Shown: positions 17,360 through 24,803, numbered from the stretch's first letter. The stretch: DNA of 64,000 nt from Nocardia asteroides (GCA_019930625.1 CP082844.1:2046001-2110000), one strand, 5' to 3'. Notes: generated from the letters alone by a model not told the origin. Numbers and translations: made by a program.

Positions 17360-17965
17360 TCACACGGGAGCTACGAGCGGCCCGGATTTCACTTCGCCGC
17401 GGCCACCGAAGTAGGGCGCGGGGAATTTGAGATTCGGACCCATGACGTCCAGTTGCCCAGCGTACTGCGTCTGTTCGTCGGCTGGGTCGACCGGCTCCGA
17501 AGCTTGGATGAACGTCAGCATGCCTACACCGTATCCGTAAGGTATCTTGACCGTGAATGCGGAGATATTTTTGAGTTCCAGAACGACAGCGCGATGCTCG
17601 CTGTTGTTGTTGTCGATCGTTTCTGCAGTGCAGTGCACCATCAATCCGAGACGCGCAAGCGTGCTTCGCCCATCCAGCCGGCACGCGAGTTCTGGATCAA
17701 CCATAAAGGACTCGATGGTTGCGCCCAAGGCGAACTCGCCTGGCGCGAGCACCAATCCCTTATCCAGGATCGACTCACGACGATACAGGTTGTCGATTTC
17801 TGTTTCCACCGACAAGTCGACATCCATAGCGACCGGTCGAAGAATATCCGCACCGAGATGGACGCGGATGCCGAATGGTCGAACCTGGGCGGCGTCGAAG
17901 GATGGCCGCATTGAGATACGCCCGTTGTAGATGTAGTTTATGATGGTAGGCCTGGAGAGGATCAA
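17360..17965 (-). CDS. dCTP deaminase/dUTPase-fold protein A (last gene of the operon)
   Basis: This 201-residue protein has the dCTP-deaminase (Dcd) layout: MILSRPTIINYIYNGRI start, LVLAPGEFALGATIE, then the active-site core DGRSTLARLGLMVH and VVLELKN. By comparison with Dcd enzymes, E130 in VVLEL sits at the catalytic Glu, and R98/R105-type positions of the GRSxxxR motif are present. It may therefore deaminate dCTP or hydrolyse a dNTP. The start is TTG at 17965, supported by a close AAAGGGAG ribosome-binding site, with only 4 nt after the previous stop. It is about 20 residues longer at the C-terminus than the two upstream paralogues. Base composition is low-GC relative to neighbours. Confidence 0.85.
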   Translation of the reverse strand: MILSRPTIINYIYNGRISMRPSFDAAQVRPFGIRVHLGADILRPVAMDVDLSVETEIDNLYRRESILDKGLVLAPGEFALGATIESFMVDPELACRLDGRSTLARLGLMVHCTAETIDNNNSEHRAVVLELKNISAFTVKIPYGYGVGMLTFIQASEPVDPADEQTQYAGQLDVMGPNLKFPAPYFGGRGEVKSGPLVAPV

Positions 17966-17969
17966 TGTA

Positions 17970-18509
17970 TTACTCCCTTTCTCTGTGTCCTTCGGTGAAA
18001 TCTAAGTGGACGAGCGATTCGACGGGACCCATAGAGCCTTGATATTTTCCGGTGTATAGAGTGATTTCACCGGTCACCTTCCAGAACGTAACTTGGCCGA
18101 TGAGCATACCAGGATAGACACGCACTGGCTGAACAGGATTCAGTTGCAGGGTCCACTGGTTATGGCTCCCTATATCAATGATATCTGCAGTAACATGAAC
18201 AAATAAACCCAGTCGTGCTGTCGACGACTTTGCCCTGATTATCGGCACGTAGTAGTCACTGCCCATGATCTCGGCAGTATGGCCCAGATAGATGCGCCCT
18301 GGATTCAATACAAGTCCAGAAGCTGGTATAGAGGTCGTCGACGTCAGATTCTGCCGCTGCGGGTCCAAAACATAATCAGTATAAACTTTGAGGGTCGACC
18401 CGAGTCGGAAATCATAACTGTTCGGATTTACCTGGCTTTCATCGAAAGGTCGGATGTCGATCCTTCCGAGTGCGCGCTGTCGAGATATTTCACTCCCGGT
18501 GAGAATCAT
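17970..18509 (-). CDS. dCTP deaminase/dUTPase-fold protein B (catalytic Glu replaced by Gln)
   Basis: This 179-residue Dcd-like protein has MILTGSEISRQRALGRIDIR, the family signature NPNSYDFRLG (28-37), LVLNPGRIYLGHT, RAKSSTARLGLFVHVTADII and YPGMLIGQVTFW. At the position of the Dcd catalytic Glu it has Gln (Q122 in WTLQLN; codon CAA), so independent deaminase activity is doubtful. Dcd and dUTPase enzymes are trimers with active sites built between subunits, so B may be a structural or ligand-binding subunit of a heterotrimer with A and C. Its start overlaps the stop of C as ATGA. Confidence 0.87.
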   Translation of the reverse strand: MILTGSEISRQRALGRIDIRPFDESQVNPNSYDFRLGSTLKVYTDYVLDPQRQNLTSTTSIPASGLVLNPGRIYLGHTAEIMGSDYYVPIIRAKSSTARLGLFVHVTADIIDIGSHNQWTLQLNPVQPVRVYPGMLIGQVTFWKVTGEITLYTGKYQGSMGPVESLVHLDFTEGHRERE

Positions 18510-19045
18510 TGGATCTTCTCCCCGGCATCGCTGGCAAGCAGTTGGGCCATGTGCTCTTTGGGGCCCGACCAGTCCCCATACAGCCCGTTATAAAGAGTTG
18601 ACTTCCCGTGCGGTACCCAAAAGCTCACCTGTCCGATTGTCATGCCTTGGTATACACGCACGGGTTGTACGACGGTAAGCTCCAACGTCCAAGAATGCAC
18701 CGCACCTTGATGACCGAGATCCGCAGACACCTGCAGGAAGAGACCGAGCCGCCCGACGGATGATCGACCAATCAGAATAGTCACAAAGTCGTGGCTGCCG
18801 ATTTTTTCCCAAGTGTGTCCCAGGTACAGTCGACCTGGTTCGAGCAAGGTACCCGTTTCCGGTATCTCGAACTCAGGCCACTCGATATGATCCCGCGGGT
18901 CCAGTACCCCTGCTGGACTGGGCTTCAAGAAACGGCCGAGCCGATAATTGTAGCTGTTCGGATTCAATAGACGTAGCTCGAACGGGTCGATAGTAATCGT
19001 ATTTTTCTGCACTGCTTCGCGTATTGCGTTTCCGGACAGGATCAT
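18506..19045 (-). CDS. dCTP deaminase/dUTPase-fold protein C
   Basis: This 179-residue Dcd-like protein is most similar to B: NPNSYNYRLG (28-37), LLEPGRLYLGHTWEKIG, GRSSVGRLGLFLQVSADL and VYQGMTIGQVSFW. E122 in WTLELT sits at the catalytic Glu position. The segment normally reading ID-P-G between the two active-site blocks is altered (ADLGHQGAVHSW), and the signature Asp of SxDxRLG is Asn, so substrate or activity may differ from housekeeping Dcd. The start overlaps the kinase stop, and its stop overlaps the start of B, both as ATGA. This suggests stoichiometric co-translation. Confidence 0.86.
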   Translation of the reverse strand: MILSGNAIREAVQKNTITIDPFELRLLNPNSYNYRLGRFLKPSPAGVLDPRDHIEWPEFEIPETGTLLEPGRLYLGHTWEKIGSHDFVTILIGRSSVGRLGLFLQVSADLGHQGAVHSWTLELTVVQPVRVYQGMTIGQVSFWVPHGKSTLYNGLYGDWSGPKEHMAQLLASDAGEKIQ

Positions 19046-19647
19046 GTCAGAAGCCCCACCACAAGTCTCTGAACTTCCCGCTCGAGGTCTTGTATCGAAC
19101 CAGAATTATTTACCGTGAACGCCGGCACGATCGCGTCCAGATTCCGCTCATGCCATGAGGGCGTCAGGCTGATGTTGTAGTCGCCGCGGAGCTGCCGCCG
19201 ACGTCCACACTGGTCGGGGTGGGCTATAACTCGAATGGGAATGAAATCGAGCTGGTGGAGATCGTCCCAGTCCGGAAAACGCATATCGTCGCAAAGGATC
19301 ACCATCCGCTCTCGTCCTTCGATGCGGATGCCGGCCAGCAACAGCTCGAGCCGAACACGGAATGCGTCGACCAAAGCTGTCGGATTTATCTTACGCAGAT
19401 GGCTTCCAAGGAATGAGAGTAATTCCCCGTCCTGTGTGTACTTGTCAGCAAGAGGTCGTCCCGCGATCTCGTATATAGCATGCTGTGCCTCGTACAGAGG
19501 CTCAGCGAGTCTAAGCCGTGCGAAACCGATTCCAAGTGTTTCGCATGTCGATTCGATGAATCGACCTGTTGTACTTTTTCCGGCTCCGGCGTCCCCAAAC
19601 AATGCGATCCGGATTTCCCCGCTCTTTGAGTATTCGATTTGGCTCAT
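19042..19647 (-). CDS. P-loop deoxynucleoside-monophosphate-kinase-like protein
   Basis: This 201-residue protein has Walker A GDAGAGKST (18-26) and an acidic CDDMRFPDW block (119-127). The latter resembles the D-x-R-F-P motif of phage-type (T4 gene 1-like) deoxynucleoside monophosphate kinases, as does the GELLSFLGSHLRKINPTAL stretch (about 74-92). It probably phosphorylates or binds a (deoxy)nucleotide in the cytosol. A general nucleotide-kinase or P-loop sensor role is the alternative. It overlaps HD-TIR upstream and deaminase-like C downstream by ATGA, so it is part of the same translational unit. GC is clearly lower than in flanking core genes. Confidence 0.75.
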   Translation of the reverse strand: MSQIEYSKSGEIRIALFGDAGAGKSTTGRFIESTCETLGIGFARLRLAEPLYEAQHAIYEIAGRPLADKYTQDGELLSFLGSHLRKINPTALVDAFRVRLELLLAGIRIEGRERMVILCDDMRFPDWDDLHQLDFIPIRVIAHPDQCGRRRQLRGDYNISLTPSWHERNLDAIVPAFTVNNSGSIQDLEREVQRLVVGLLT

Positions 19648-21638
19648 TGTTGTTTCGTCTCCGAGCTGGCCTCGACTTCGTGGTCAATGGCTCGGAGCAT
19701 TTCATCGACTGACTCGGCAACCTCATCCCGAGGGGCGGACCTGAGCGGTCTTCCTACGAAAGGCGCTTCGTCGAGCTTGAACGCTGCTCGCCAGGGCAGG
19801 CCGCCTTCGATTTCTTTCCAACTATCGGCAGAAAGTATTACGAAGGGTAAGGAACCTGCAGCAAGGCGGTTGCTGATGGCAAATACTTCTGTCGATATGT
19901 ATCCATCAGGTTCCTGATTATATCGGGCAATATAGTTCGTCGAAGCAAGTATCATCACTGCGTCTGCCACTTGTACCCCCTGCGCGCTGTTGTGATATGC
20001 AGTGTCACCAACCCCCTGGAACCTCCCCGCATAAAAGAAATAACGGCGATTTCGTCGTTGCAACTCCGATGCAATACGTCGAACGATCGCTAGATCGGCA
20101 CCCGCGAAAGAAATAAATATTGCCGGGCCACTGAATCCGGGCAAATCCCGGGTATCTGTTGGAAAATCGACCGTCGTCAGAGGGTCGTTCGCCATCAAAA
20201 CTTGATACAGTCGCTGCTCACCGAGCGCTTTTGTGAACTGCGCCCATGCTCTGCCGTGCTTGACATCCGGCTCGAACACCAGGATGCAATCCTTCATAGG
20301 CAGGGTTGATGTAGGTGACTGGAACATGGCAGTAAAGGGCCCAGCACACTGCTCCAAGGGGACAGGACCTGCAGCAAATCTTAGACTGTCGTTCTTGATT
20401 CTCACCGCACCCGCATGATAAATGGGCCGTTGTTGGTCGCTGAACGTATCGAAGAACAATTCGCTAGGGAGGGAGAAATCTTCGGTCGCCGTACTTATGC
20501 CGTTGCTCGACGGGAAGATCCAAAAATGGTTGTACTCGTGAAACTTGCCTGCGAATATTTCCAGTGCGCTCCGTGACCGATCGTCAAGTCGTCGCGAATC
20601 TGCAGATCGAGCTAAGTGATGCAGTCGCGAGGTCAGTGAAACCTCGTCCAGCTCCAAAAAGTCGTCCAGCGACAGCTCGTTTCCATTGGAACCAAAGATT
20701 TGCTCTGCGCATCCCTTATCATCACGTATTCCCCTCAGCGCTGTGAGGAGAACATTCAAACGAAATCTATTGGCGGGTGAGAGATAGACTGTCGAATAGA
20801 GTCGGGCACGGGTGACCAGAAAATTCGAGATCGGGCTGGCGTCTGTCATCACGGGCCCGGAGGCGTCGTAGTAGTTGAGCGTGTCGATCACCGCATCTAC
20901 GGTTCCGGTCGTGCCGATAGTATGATGCGCGTCGCGAAATACGTAATCCAAGCGATCCGCATCGAGAGTGCCATCGACCATTTGCCTGAGTGGGGCGAGC
21001 TTCTCATTCGATCTGGTCGAAGGGAGGCCGGTTATCAGAAAGGCTAGAAAATCGAGGTCGATGCCCTGAATCGATTGCACGAGAGACTCGCTGTAGATAC
21101 AAGCCAATGTGAATACGTCTTTCGGCTTGATCGCTTCCACAGGAATACCCGTCTTGTGTGAAATTTCTTGACGCAATGCGAATCTTGGACCACATATGTG
21201 GCGTGTGACTTGAGCAAAGGGCAGTTCACCCAGATCTTGTAATAGGCCTGCGAGAAGCATATGTTGAAGAAGCTGCGCACGATCCGCTTCATCGTCTCCG
21301 TGAAAACACGATGGGTAACTCCCTCGAAGTAGCGGAAGTTCTGCCTCGCCCAGATGACCCATATCGTAGAGTTTGGTTACAAGCTTCCGCATTACGTGCA
21401 TGGTCCCGAGCGCGTGTGCGAATCGGGAATGGTCGGCGGCCGGGTATGCCTGCGAAGCGAAGTCCAGCTGTTTGATCCGTCGCAGCCTTTGAACCGGTGT
21501 CGAAATCAGTGCTCGCGGAATTACCGGTGCATGAGTGCTGGCGGCGGCGTCGCGGGCATCGATCGTTCCATGCACGGCATCGAACACAATGTGCAGGGCA
21601 GAACTTGGGCCGGTGTGGGGTACCGGAGAAAAATTCAT
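19644..21638 (-). CDS. HD-domain (SAMHD1-like) protein with C-terminal TIR domain
   Basis: This 664-residue protein is the first gene of the operon. Residues about 40-300 match the SAMHD1/dGTPase HD fold: QRLRRIKQLDFA, DHSRFAHALGT (H70), GLLQDLGELPFAQV (134-135, Gln-Asp where the family has His-Asp) and DADRLDYVFRDAHH (D228). H70, D135 and D228 are retained, but the H206-equivalent of human SAMHD1 is Gln134. Residues about 505-640 look like a TIR domain: AIFISFAGADLAIVRRI, FFYAG, ADAVMILASTNYIARY and GYISTEVFAI, with E584 as candidate NADase Glu. I infer nucleotide sensing by the HD part coupled to NAD+ cleavage by TIR. The ATG at 21638 has AAAGGG upstream. Confidence 0.85.
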   Translation of the reverse strand: MNFSPVPHTGPSSALHIVFDAVHGTIDARDAAASTHAPVIPRALISTPVQRLRRIKQLDFASQAYPAADHSRFAHALGTMHVMRKLVTKLYDMGHLGEAELPLLRGSYPSCFHGDDEADRAQLLQHMLLAGLLQDLGELPFAQVTRHICGPRFALRQEISHKTGIPVEAIKPKDVFTLACIYSESLVQSIQGIDLDFLAFLITGLPSTRSNEKLAPLRQMVDGTLDADRLDYVFRDAHHTIGTTGTVDAVIDTLNYYDASGPVMTDASPISNFLVTRARLYSTVYLSPANRFRLNVLLTALRGIRDDKGCAEQIFGSNGNELSLDDFLELDEVSLTSRLHHLARSADSRRLDDRSRSALEIFAGKFHEYNHFWIFPSSNGISTATEDFSLPSELFFDTFSDQQRPIYHAGAVRIKNDSLRFAAGPVPLEQCAGPFTAMFQSPTSTLPMKDCILVFEPDVKHGRAWAQFTKALGEQRLYQVLMANDPLTTVDFPTDTRDLPGFSGPAIFISFAGADLAIVRRIASELQRRNRRYFFYAGRFQGVGDTAYHNSAQGVQVADAVMILASTNYIARYNQEPDGYISTEVFAISNRLAAGSLPFVILSADSWKEIEGGLPWRAAFKLDEAPFVGRPLRSAPRDEVAESVDEMLRAIDHEVEASSETKQQ

Positions 21639-22298
21639 CGTGGCCCTTTATCTTGATCGCTGCGCTTGCGGCTGCCGCTGACCGCTGTCCACCCCGCCTT
21701 CGCATGTTAGATCATAGTACTGACTGTGCCGGGTCGGGCCAGCCTCGGACACGCACATTGGGTGAGCATCCTTTTCAGCTGAGTCTAGAAATAGACCGAA
21801 AGGTTTTATTCTTGCGTTCTTCATATCACGGTACGGTGAATGCTTAACAGTAGCCACGCTCGCCTGGATCGCCCTGAGAATGCAGCTTGGTGCATCGCAA
21901 AGAACATCACTACTACGTGGTCGTATGCCCCGGCTGGTGGATTCGGACACTCGATTCGAGAGCTAGCCGATAATGTGCTGGCACGCGTGCTGCTAGTTCA
22001 CCGACATGGCTCCGCGCACCTCATATCGTAGTGATCGCTCGGACTGACAGTGGTTGACAGGCAAGCGGCTGTGCTCAGCCCGGGTACGGCTGCGTCCTAC
22101 GGCCGAAGTGGTGGCGCGATCGGAGGCGGACTGCTTCGTGAATCAGTCTGCGTCGGAGTCGTTCCGGAGGAGGAAGCGTGCGTCGGTGGATTCGTCGCTG
22201 ACCGCCAACCGCCGCCGATCACCCTGCCGTGGAAGGTGACGTCGAATTCCTGGCATACCTCACCCCCGCAGTAGGCGATTCTGTGGTTCCTCAGCGTC
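21639..22298. other. 660-bp gene-poor region upstream of the HD-TIR operon
   Basis: No convincing gene was found on either strand. The left half is AT-richer, like the operon, and should hold its promoter. The right half becomes GC-rich again, so the insertion boundary probably lies near 22030-22060. Short open frames here (for example 21648-21950 minus and 21840-22031 plus) have no recognisable motif. No tRNA, integrase or transposase remnant was recognised. Confidence 0.5.
21711..21716 (-). promoter_or_regulatory. Candidate -10 box of the HD-TIR operon
   Basis: On the minus strand this reads TATGAT, close to the TATAAT consensus, 73 nt upstream of the HD-TIR start. No good TTGACA-like hexamer stands 16-18 bp further upstream, so this is only a candidate. 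Confidence 0.3.
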
Positions 22299-22532
22299 GT
22301 GGAGTTGCGATACCGGGTCGCGCACGATGACCCGCACTGGCCTGTCTCCGATCCCGAGAGTGCGAGGCAGGCGCTCGAGCTGCACCGTGACTGCGATTTC
22401 CTCTCCTGCGCGACGCTCGTCGCGGCCGTGATCGTCAGCCGTGAGAACTACCGATACTTTCGCCGCGCCCATACGAACGCCGTCGAAGCTCGACGGCATC
22501 GCTCGGCGCCAACTCTGGGATCAGGTGCGTGA
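22299..22532 (+). CDS. Small hypothetical protein
   Basis: This 77-residue frame starts at GTG: VELRYRVAHDDPHWPVSDPE, then ARQALELHRDCDFLSCATLV. The spacing of the ALELHRxCDxxxC stretch resembles short uncharacterised actinobacterial proteins, but I cannot name a family. Its stop overlaps the next start as GTGA, which supports translation of both. An antisense frame covers most of it. Its place between the insert and the AraC gene leaves open whether it belongs to the inserted DNA. Confidence 0.4.
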   Translation: MELRYRVAHDDPHWPVSDPESARQALELHRDCDFLSCATLVAAVIVSRENYRYFRRAHTNAVEARRHRSAPTLGSGA

Positions 22533-22891
22533 TGTGCGGCGATTCATCCACGAATTCATCGGAGACGGACGTTCACGTCAGTGTGTTCTTCCACGGTCTG
22601 AGGCTGGAGTTCGCCGCGTGTGTCACGGCGGCGATGACGTTCGCGCGGGAGTGGCGGCACGCGCATTACCCGGACGCGGTGGAGATCTTTCTCGATGGAG
22701 TAGCGGGCTTACCTCGTTTACCTTGCGAACGCTTGTACTGCGCGCGTCCGCTATACCCGCCGACCGGAGGCGAGCGAATGCCGACCGCCCGTGCCGCTAC
22801 GCCGACTCCGAGTCCGGACAGCCGGCAAATCCGGAAATGTCCGGAGTCGAACTTCGAGATTCGCCAAATTGGGTCCGATCAGCGCAGATGA
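22529..22891 (+). CDS. Small hypothetical protein
   Basis: This 120-residue frame starts with GTG overlapping the previous stop by 4 bp. The middle part, VHVSVFFHGLRLEFAACVTA and AREWRHAHYPDAVEIFLDG, looks like genuine protein with an alternating strand/helix pattern. The last about 40 residues are Pro/Thr-rich and may reflect a decayed end. It runs 13 bp into the 3' end of the convergent AraC gene. Function unknown. Confidence 0.4.
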   Translation: MMCGDSSTNSSETDVHVSVFFHGLRLEFAACVTAAMTFAREWRHAHYPDAVEIFLDGVAGLPRLPCERLYCARPLYPPTGGERMPTARAATPTPSPDSRQIRKCPESNFEIRQIGSDQRR

Positions 22892-23757
22892 GTGAGGGCA
22901 CGACAAGGAGAAGGGGTGGGGATCTCACCCCGAAGGAACGAGGTCGGCGCGACGCCCATCAGCCTGCGGAAGTCGGCCGTCATATGGGACTGGTCGTAAT
23001 AGCCCGTGGCGGCCGCGAGGTCGGCCCACGGTGTGTCTTCGGCTCGGGAGAGAACGCGCCGAAGGCGGGCGATACGGACGAAGTGCTTAGGAGAGACGCC
23101 GATTCCGCTGGTGAACAGGTTGCGGAGCTGACGCTCGCTGACGGAGAGTCGCGCGGCCAGCGCGGCGATCGGGAGTGGGTGGTCGGCTCCGATGGCGGCC
23201 ACGGCGGCGGTGAGCAATCGGCGGTGGGCGCGGTGGGCCGGGTTGTCGGGAATGCGGCGCGGCAGCTCGTCCTCGAGGTACGCGACGACCTCGTCCTGTT
23301 CGAGTTGGACCAGCTCGGTGGCCAGGTGAGCGGCAGGACCGGGCAGGTCGCGCAGTCGCACCACGCGATCGGTCAGGTCCGCCGCCGAAACCCCGAGCAG
23401 GGCGGGGACCGCACCCGGGGCCAACCGCAGCCGGAGGCAGCCCGCGGGTTTGCTCGCGCGCGAATAGATCGCCTTGGTCTGCGGCCCGACGACGAGCGCG
23501 ACACGGGTATCGCCGGTCTGCGTCCGCATGTCGCGGGGGTCGCTGTCGGCGTCCCCGCCCTCGCTGTGCTCGGCGCGGAGCACGATCGTGGCCGCCGTCT
23601 GCGGAATGTGCGCGAACGACTCGGGCAGGTCGCGCACCGTCGGGATGCGGCCGGATTCGGTCAGCCAGGCCCGCAGCGAGTCCGGCGCCGGTGCGGACTC
23701 CTCCATCAGCTCGGCGGTCACGACGGACGGGCGCAGCAGGGTGGTCACCGCATCCAC
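22879..23757 (-). CDS. AraC-family transcriptional regulator
   Basis: This 292-residue protein has an N-terminal ligand-type region and a C-terminal HTH_18 DNA-binding domain (about 185-280). The domain shows two helix-turn-helix units: LAARLSVSERQLRNLF, then DLAAATGYYDQSHMTADFRR ending MGVAPTSF. It is divergent from the NmrA-like reductase gene with 77 bp between starts, which makes that gene its most likely target. The effector is unknown. Confidence 0.9.
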   Translation of the reverse strand: MDAVTTLLRPSVVTAELMEESAPAPDSLRAWLTESGRIPTVRDLPESFAHIPQTAATIVLRAEHSEGGDADSDPRDMRTQTGDTRVALVVGPQTKAIYSRASKPAGCLRLRLAPGAVPALLGVSAADLTDRVVRLRDLPGPAAHLATELVQLEQDEVVAYLEDELPRRIPDNPAHRAHRRLLTAAVAAIGADHPLPIAALAARLSVSERQLRNLFTSGIGVSPKHFVRIARLRRVLSRAEDTPWADLAAATGYYDQSHMTADFRRLMGVAPTSFLRGEIPTPSPCRALTHLR

Positions 23758-23834
23758 TGTAGGCAGCGCAGGCCCGGCGAGGTGTGCCGAAATTTCCTAG
23801 AGACCAGGGCGTATGCCCCGGCACGGTGGTTCGC

Positions 23835-24698
23835 ATGATCGTGATCACCGGTGCCACGGGCACCATCGGAAGTGAAATAATCCGGCAGCTCGCCGAACGT
23901 GGTGAGCCGGTCCGGGCCGTGACGAGGGACCCCGGTCGTGCCCGGGTTCCGGCGGGCGTCGAAGTAGTGCGTGGTGACTACCTCGACCTCGCGTCCATCG
24001 CCGAGGCGATGAGCGGCGCGCGGGCGGCCTTCTTCGTCGGTGTGCTCGGACCGGAGTACGTGGAGGCCGATCGAGCCCTGATCACCACCGCTCGGGACGC
24101 GGGGGTCGGCCGCCTCGTCAAGCTCTCCGCCATCGGTACCGGCGATGCCGGACTCGGCCGCGTCGGCACGTGGCATCTATCCGGCGAGCAGGCCGCGCGA
24201 GACAGCGGCGTCGAATGGACGATCCTGCGTCCGAGTTCCTTCGCTTCCAATACGTTGAGCTGGGCTGATGCGATTCGCTCCGGGCAGCCGGTGCCGAATA
24301 TGACCGGTGATGCCGCCCAAGGGGTGATCGATCCCCGCGATGTCGCCGGGGTCGCCGTCGAAGCATTGGTGTCCTCTGGGCACGCGGGCCGGATCTACGA
24401 CCTCACCGGTCCGGAACTGCGCACCACCCATGATCTGGCCGCCACCTTGGCCGCCGTCGCGGGTCGTCCGGTGGATGTCGTGGACATTCCGGAAGCAGAG
24501 GCGCGCGAATACATGCTGGCGTCCGGAATGTCCGTCGAATACGCGGACGGGGCACTGGCGGGCCAGGCCTACGTGCGCGCGGGAGGCAATGCGATCGTCA
24601 CCGCGAACGTGGCCCGAATTCTCGGCCGCGCGCGGACATTCGCCGAATGGGCGACCGACCATGCGAGTGCGTTCGGCGCTGTCGAAAGCGCACAGTAA
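23835..24698 (+). CDS. NmrA-like NAD(P)-binding reductase
   Basis: This 287-residue atypical short-chain dehydrogenase starts MIVITGATGTIGSEIIRQLA, with the GxxGxxG dinucleotide-binding motif. A downstream ILRPSSFASNTL segment is typical of NmrA/SDR_a5 proteins. The classical YxxxK is not evident, as in NmrA-like redox sensors and quinone reductases. The ATG at 23835 gives the immediate Rossmann strand; an upstream GTG frame adds 17 non-homologous residues. It is probably controlled by the divergent AraC regulator. Confidence 0.88.
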   Translation: MIVITGATGTIGSEIIRQLAERGEPVRAVTRDPGRARVPAGVEVVRGDYLDLASIAEAMSGARAAFFVGVLGPEYVEADRALITTARDAGVGRLVKLSAIGTGDAGLGRVGTWHLSGEQAARDSGVEWTILRPSSFASNTLSWADAIRSGQPVPNMTGDAAQGVIDPRDVAGVAVEALVSSGHAGRIYDLTGPELRTTHDLAATLAAVAGRPVDVVDIPEAEAREYMLASGMSVEYADGALAGQAYVRAGGNAIVTANVARILGRARTFAEWATDHASAFGAVESAQ

Positions 24699-24760
24699 GC
24701 TGTCTGTGATTGGCATCACATCGAATTGCCGAATGCTGCCTGCTCGGCAAGGGTGACATG

Positions 24761-24778
24761 ACCGGCCGAAGGGCCGGT
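24761..24778. terminator. Hairpin after the NmrA-like gene
   Basis: A perfect 7-bp stem (ACCGGCC / GGCCGGT) with a GAAG tetraloop lies 62 bp after the reductase stop and just before the ribosome-binding site of the secreted protein gene. It has no T-tract. It could terminate transcription or structure the next leader. Confidence 0.45.
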
Positions 24779-24803
24779 GCGCTTACATGAAAAGGGGATT
24801 CGG

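Noticed and set aside
17360..19045. Duplicated housekeeping dcd gene
   Set aside because: The three copies differ strongly, one lacks the catalytic Glu, and they are co-translated with an HD-TIR protein, so simple copies of the metabolic enzyme are unlikely.
19644..21638. Housekeeping dGTPase (Dgt)
   Set aside because: The HD pair is Gln-Asp, the protein carries a C-terminal TIR-like domain, and its location in an AT-richer operon does not fit a housekeeping gene.
22441..23838. A 465-residue plus-strand frame over the AraC gene
   Set aside because: It is antisense to a well-supported AraC regulator and has no motifs. Only its first about 40 codons look protein-like.
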